Assembly (NCBI GenBank): GCA_016806645.1
Contig: JACSYO010001855.1
Coordinates: 653,001 to 717,000, forward strand
Length of the DNA stretch: 64,000 nucleotides
Source of the DNA: Ophiodon elongatus
Taxonomy: Eukaryota; Chordata; Actinopteri; Perciformes; Hexagrammidae
Direction: 5' to 3'
Positions within the stretch are counted from its first letter, which is position 1, and each line of letters opens with the position of its first letter. Shown one piece after another: positions 62,580-64,000 of this stretch. The notes under the pieces are model-generated. The model ran no database searches, was not told where the DNA came from, and worked only from the letters and a program-made list of their open reading frames with translations. Both the position numbers and the translations under genes were made by a program.

Positions 62580-63620
62580 AAGAAAACACAATATTACAAG
62601 CAAACCTTGTCGACCAGTGTCAGAAACCAGAGTCAACGTCACTGACGTTAGTGAGCCGTCTGGCTCGGCGGACAAGGCCAGAGACTCTGAAGCTATCTCG
62701 GGTTAGTTAGCCAGCTCAAGTGGGCTCGATGGCTTCAACCGCGGCCAGTTTAAGCCTCACAAAACTAGCTAGAAACAGCATTAACTCGGCATAAATCAAT
62801 ACAGAACAACGTTAGAAGTTCATCTTGACGTTGCCGCTCACGCTACATCTAACTAGATGTCACACAGCGGTAGTGAGCTAACCGAGCTAGCACCTCCAAC
62901 ACCGTTCCTCCTGGCCCGACGCCCGGTAAGAGACCAGCGATGTCACGTCGGATAATCTGTCCACAACACTGAGCCGTGAGAGCAGCAGCTAACCAACAGG
63001 TAGCCTGGACGAGACGTAATGGTCCCCGAGGATCGGTCCCTCTGCAACGGTCACCTGGTGTGTTAGTAAACGCTTAATAACTGAGAAATAACGTCCCGAG
63101 CGACGTTGTGACTACTTTAATGTCCCCGATGTGATTAAAGTGCTCGTTGTGTCACATAAGGGTGTCGTTTTAGGAGTTCATATTGCAGCTACAGCCAGTA
63201 CACTGACCACTGTCGGGCAACTCCTTAATCCTGAACGATCAACGGCCAACCAACGGCTCACCAACGGTAGCCTGGGGGTCTCTGACCGTTTAGCTCACTA
63301 GCTAGCTAGTTAGCGAGCTAACGCTAGCACGCGAACGATTAGCAAGAGTGTGAACGTGCCGCGGGACAAACAACCGCTACGGACGCGTTTATGTTGCCAA
63401 TAAACAGCGTTGTTACCTTTAAACGTCAGCTATCGAAACGCAGTCGAAGTCATGGTTCTCCTTCGTGTGTGGGTATCGGTCTCATTGCATTTCTCTTGCC
63501 CCTCAAGTTGCTATGATTCCGCTGTTGTCTCTTTAAGCCTCTCTCTCCGCCGCCGATACCCGGGCAGCAGGCGGCGCGTCACGCCGGCTCGACCGGTGAT
63601 ACGCTGGGAAAGTTGCGCAA
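62580..63620 (-). promoter_or_regulatory. csnk1g2: CpG-island promoter of csnk1g2
   Basis: Dense CpG dinucleotides (for example GCCGCCGATACCCGGG and GGCGGCGCGTCACGCCGG at 63550-63590) contrast with AT-rich flanks. It covers the probable 5' UTR exon. No TATA box is evident, as usual for a widely expressed kinase gene. Confidence 0.6.
63417..63560 (-). other. csnk1g2: Probable csnk1g2 5' UTR exon
   Basis: Donor TTTAAAG|GTAACA at 63417 within the CpG island, pointing at the acceptor at 60170 across a 3.2-kb intron. The 5' limit is a guess. Another possible donor lies at about 62610 (GACAAG|GTTTGC). Confidence 0.45.
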
Positions 63621-63867
63621 CTGGTTTGAGGAATAAAGAAAGGAAACGTCAGGCATGCGTAGCTAATTGGGGAGCTGCACCACACTGGTCGATTAAGTTG
63701 ACATATTAGGACTATTAATAGAGCTGAGATAGACTGGAGAAAAGTTGGTGTGAAGACATTTAAACATGTACGACCTGGTAAACGTGCAACACAGTTATAT
63801 GTGTTACAGTTGGTTAATTATGATATATATGTCTCAAACAGGATTTATGATTTATATTTTGAGTCAA

Positions 63868-64000
63868 CAGAGATGGAAGAAGTACTCAAATGTTGTACTA
63901 CTAAAAGTAATACCCAAGTGTAGATGTACTCTGTTACAAGTAAAATTCATCCATTCAAACTTTTACTTAAGTTAAAGTACTCATTATGCAGAATGGCCCA
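63868..64000. mobile_element. AGTAC-rich MITE, cut by right edge
   Basis: AGAGATGGAAGAAGTACTCA opens a stretch with AAAGTAA/GTACT words of the AGTGGTGGAA family and continues to the window end. The last bases (attatgcagaatggccca) recur inverted near 26078. Confidence 0.6.

Overview
The window is vertebrate nuclear DNA, most likely from a ray-finned (teleost) fish. Genes are split into short exons with GT-AG introns. The non-coding part is AT-rich and full of microsatellites, hAT-like non-autonomous DNA transposons, a tRNA-derived SINE family and a broken LINE of types common in fish. All supported genes lie on the minus strand, so the genes read right to left. Exon structures were assembled by hand from splice signals and reading phase.

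Layout by coordinate: (1) 1-1890, exons of an unidentified gene cut by the left edge. (2) 3342-15266, the complete coding region of an occludin gene (tight-junction tetraspan MARVEL protein) in eight coding exons, with a likely 5' UTR exon at 20136 and a CpG-rich promoter near 20300-20480 holding a CTCF-like motif. (3) 20480-24150, intergenic and repeat-rich, no gene supported. (4) 24155-26980, a small four-exon candidate transcription unit; its best reading is a 68-residue single-pass membrane protein that I do not recognise. (5) 27000-30450, intergenic plus the 3' UTR of the next gene. (6) 30453-63560, a casein kinase 1 gamma 2 gene: eleven coding exons (ten core plus one optional 34-codon exon), a 14.4-kb intron after the first coding exon, and a 5' UTR exon in a CpG-island promoter near 63400. 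Without the optional exon the protein is 415 residues.

The two named genes act at the cell periphery: occludin in tight junctions, CK1 gamma anchored to the plasma membrane by a palmitoylated Cys-Cys-Cys plus basic tail. Nothing in the sequence shows that they are co-regulated. The most unusual features are a coding minisatellite in the first extracellular loop of occludin, a CTG repeat touching the 5' splice site of the optional kinase exon, a phase conflict in occludin that implies an extended or missing exon, and several small transposons with recognisable target duplications, one nested in another. I found no bacterial, viral, CRISPR or new enzymatic system.
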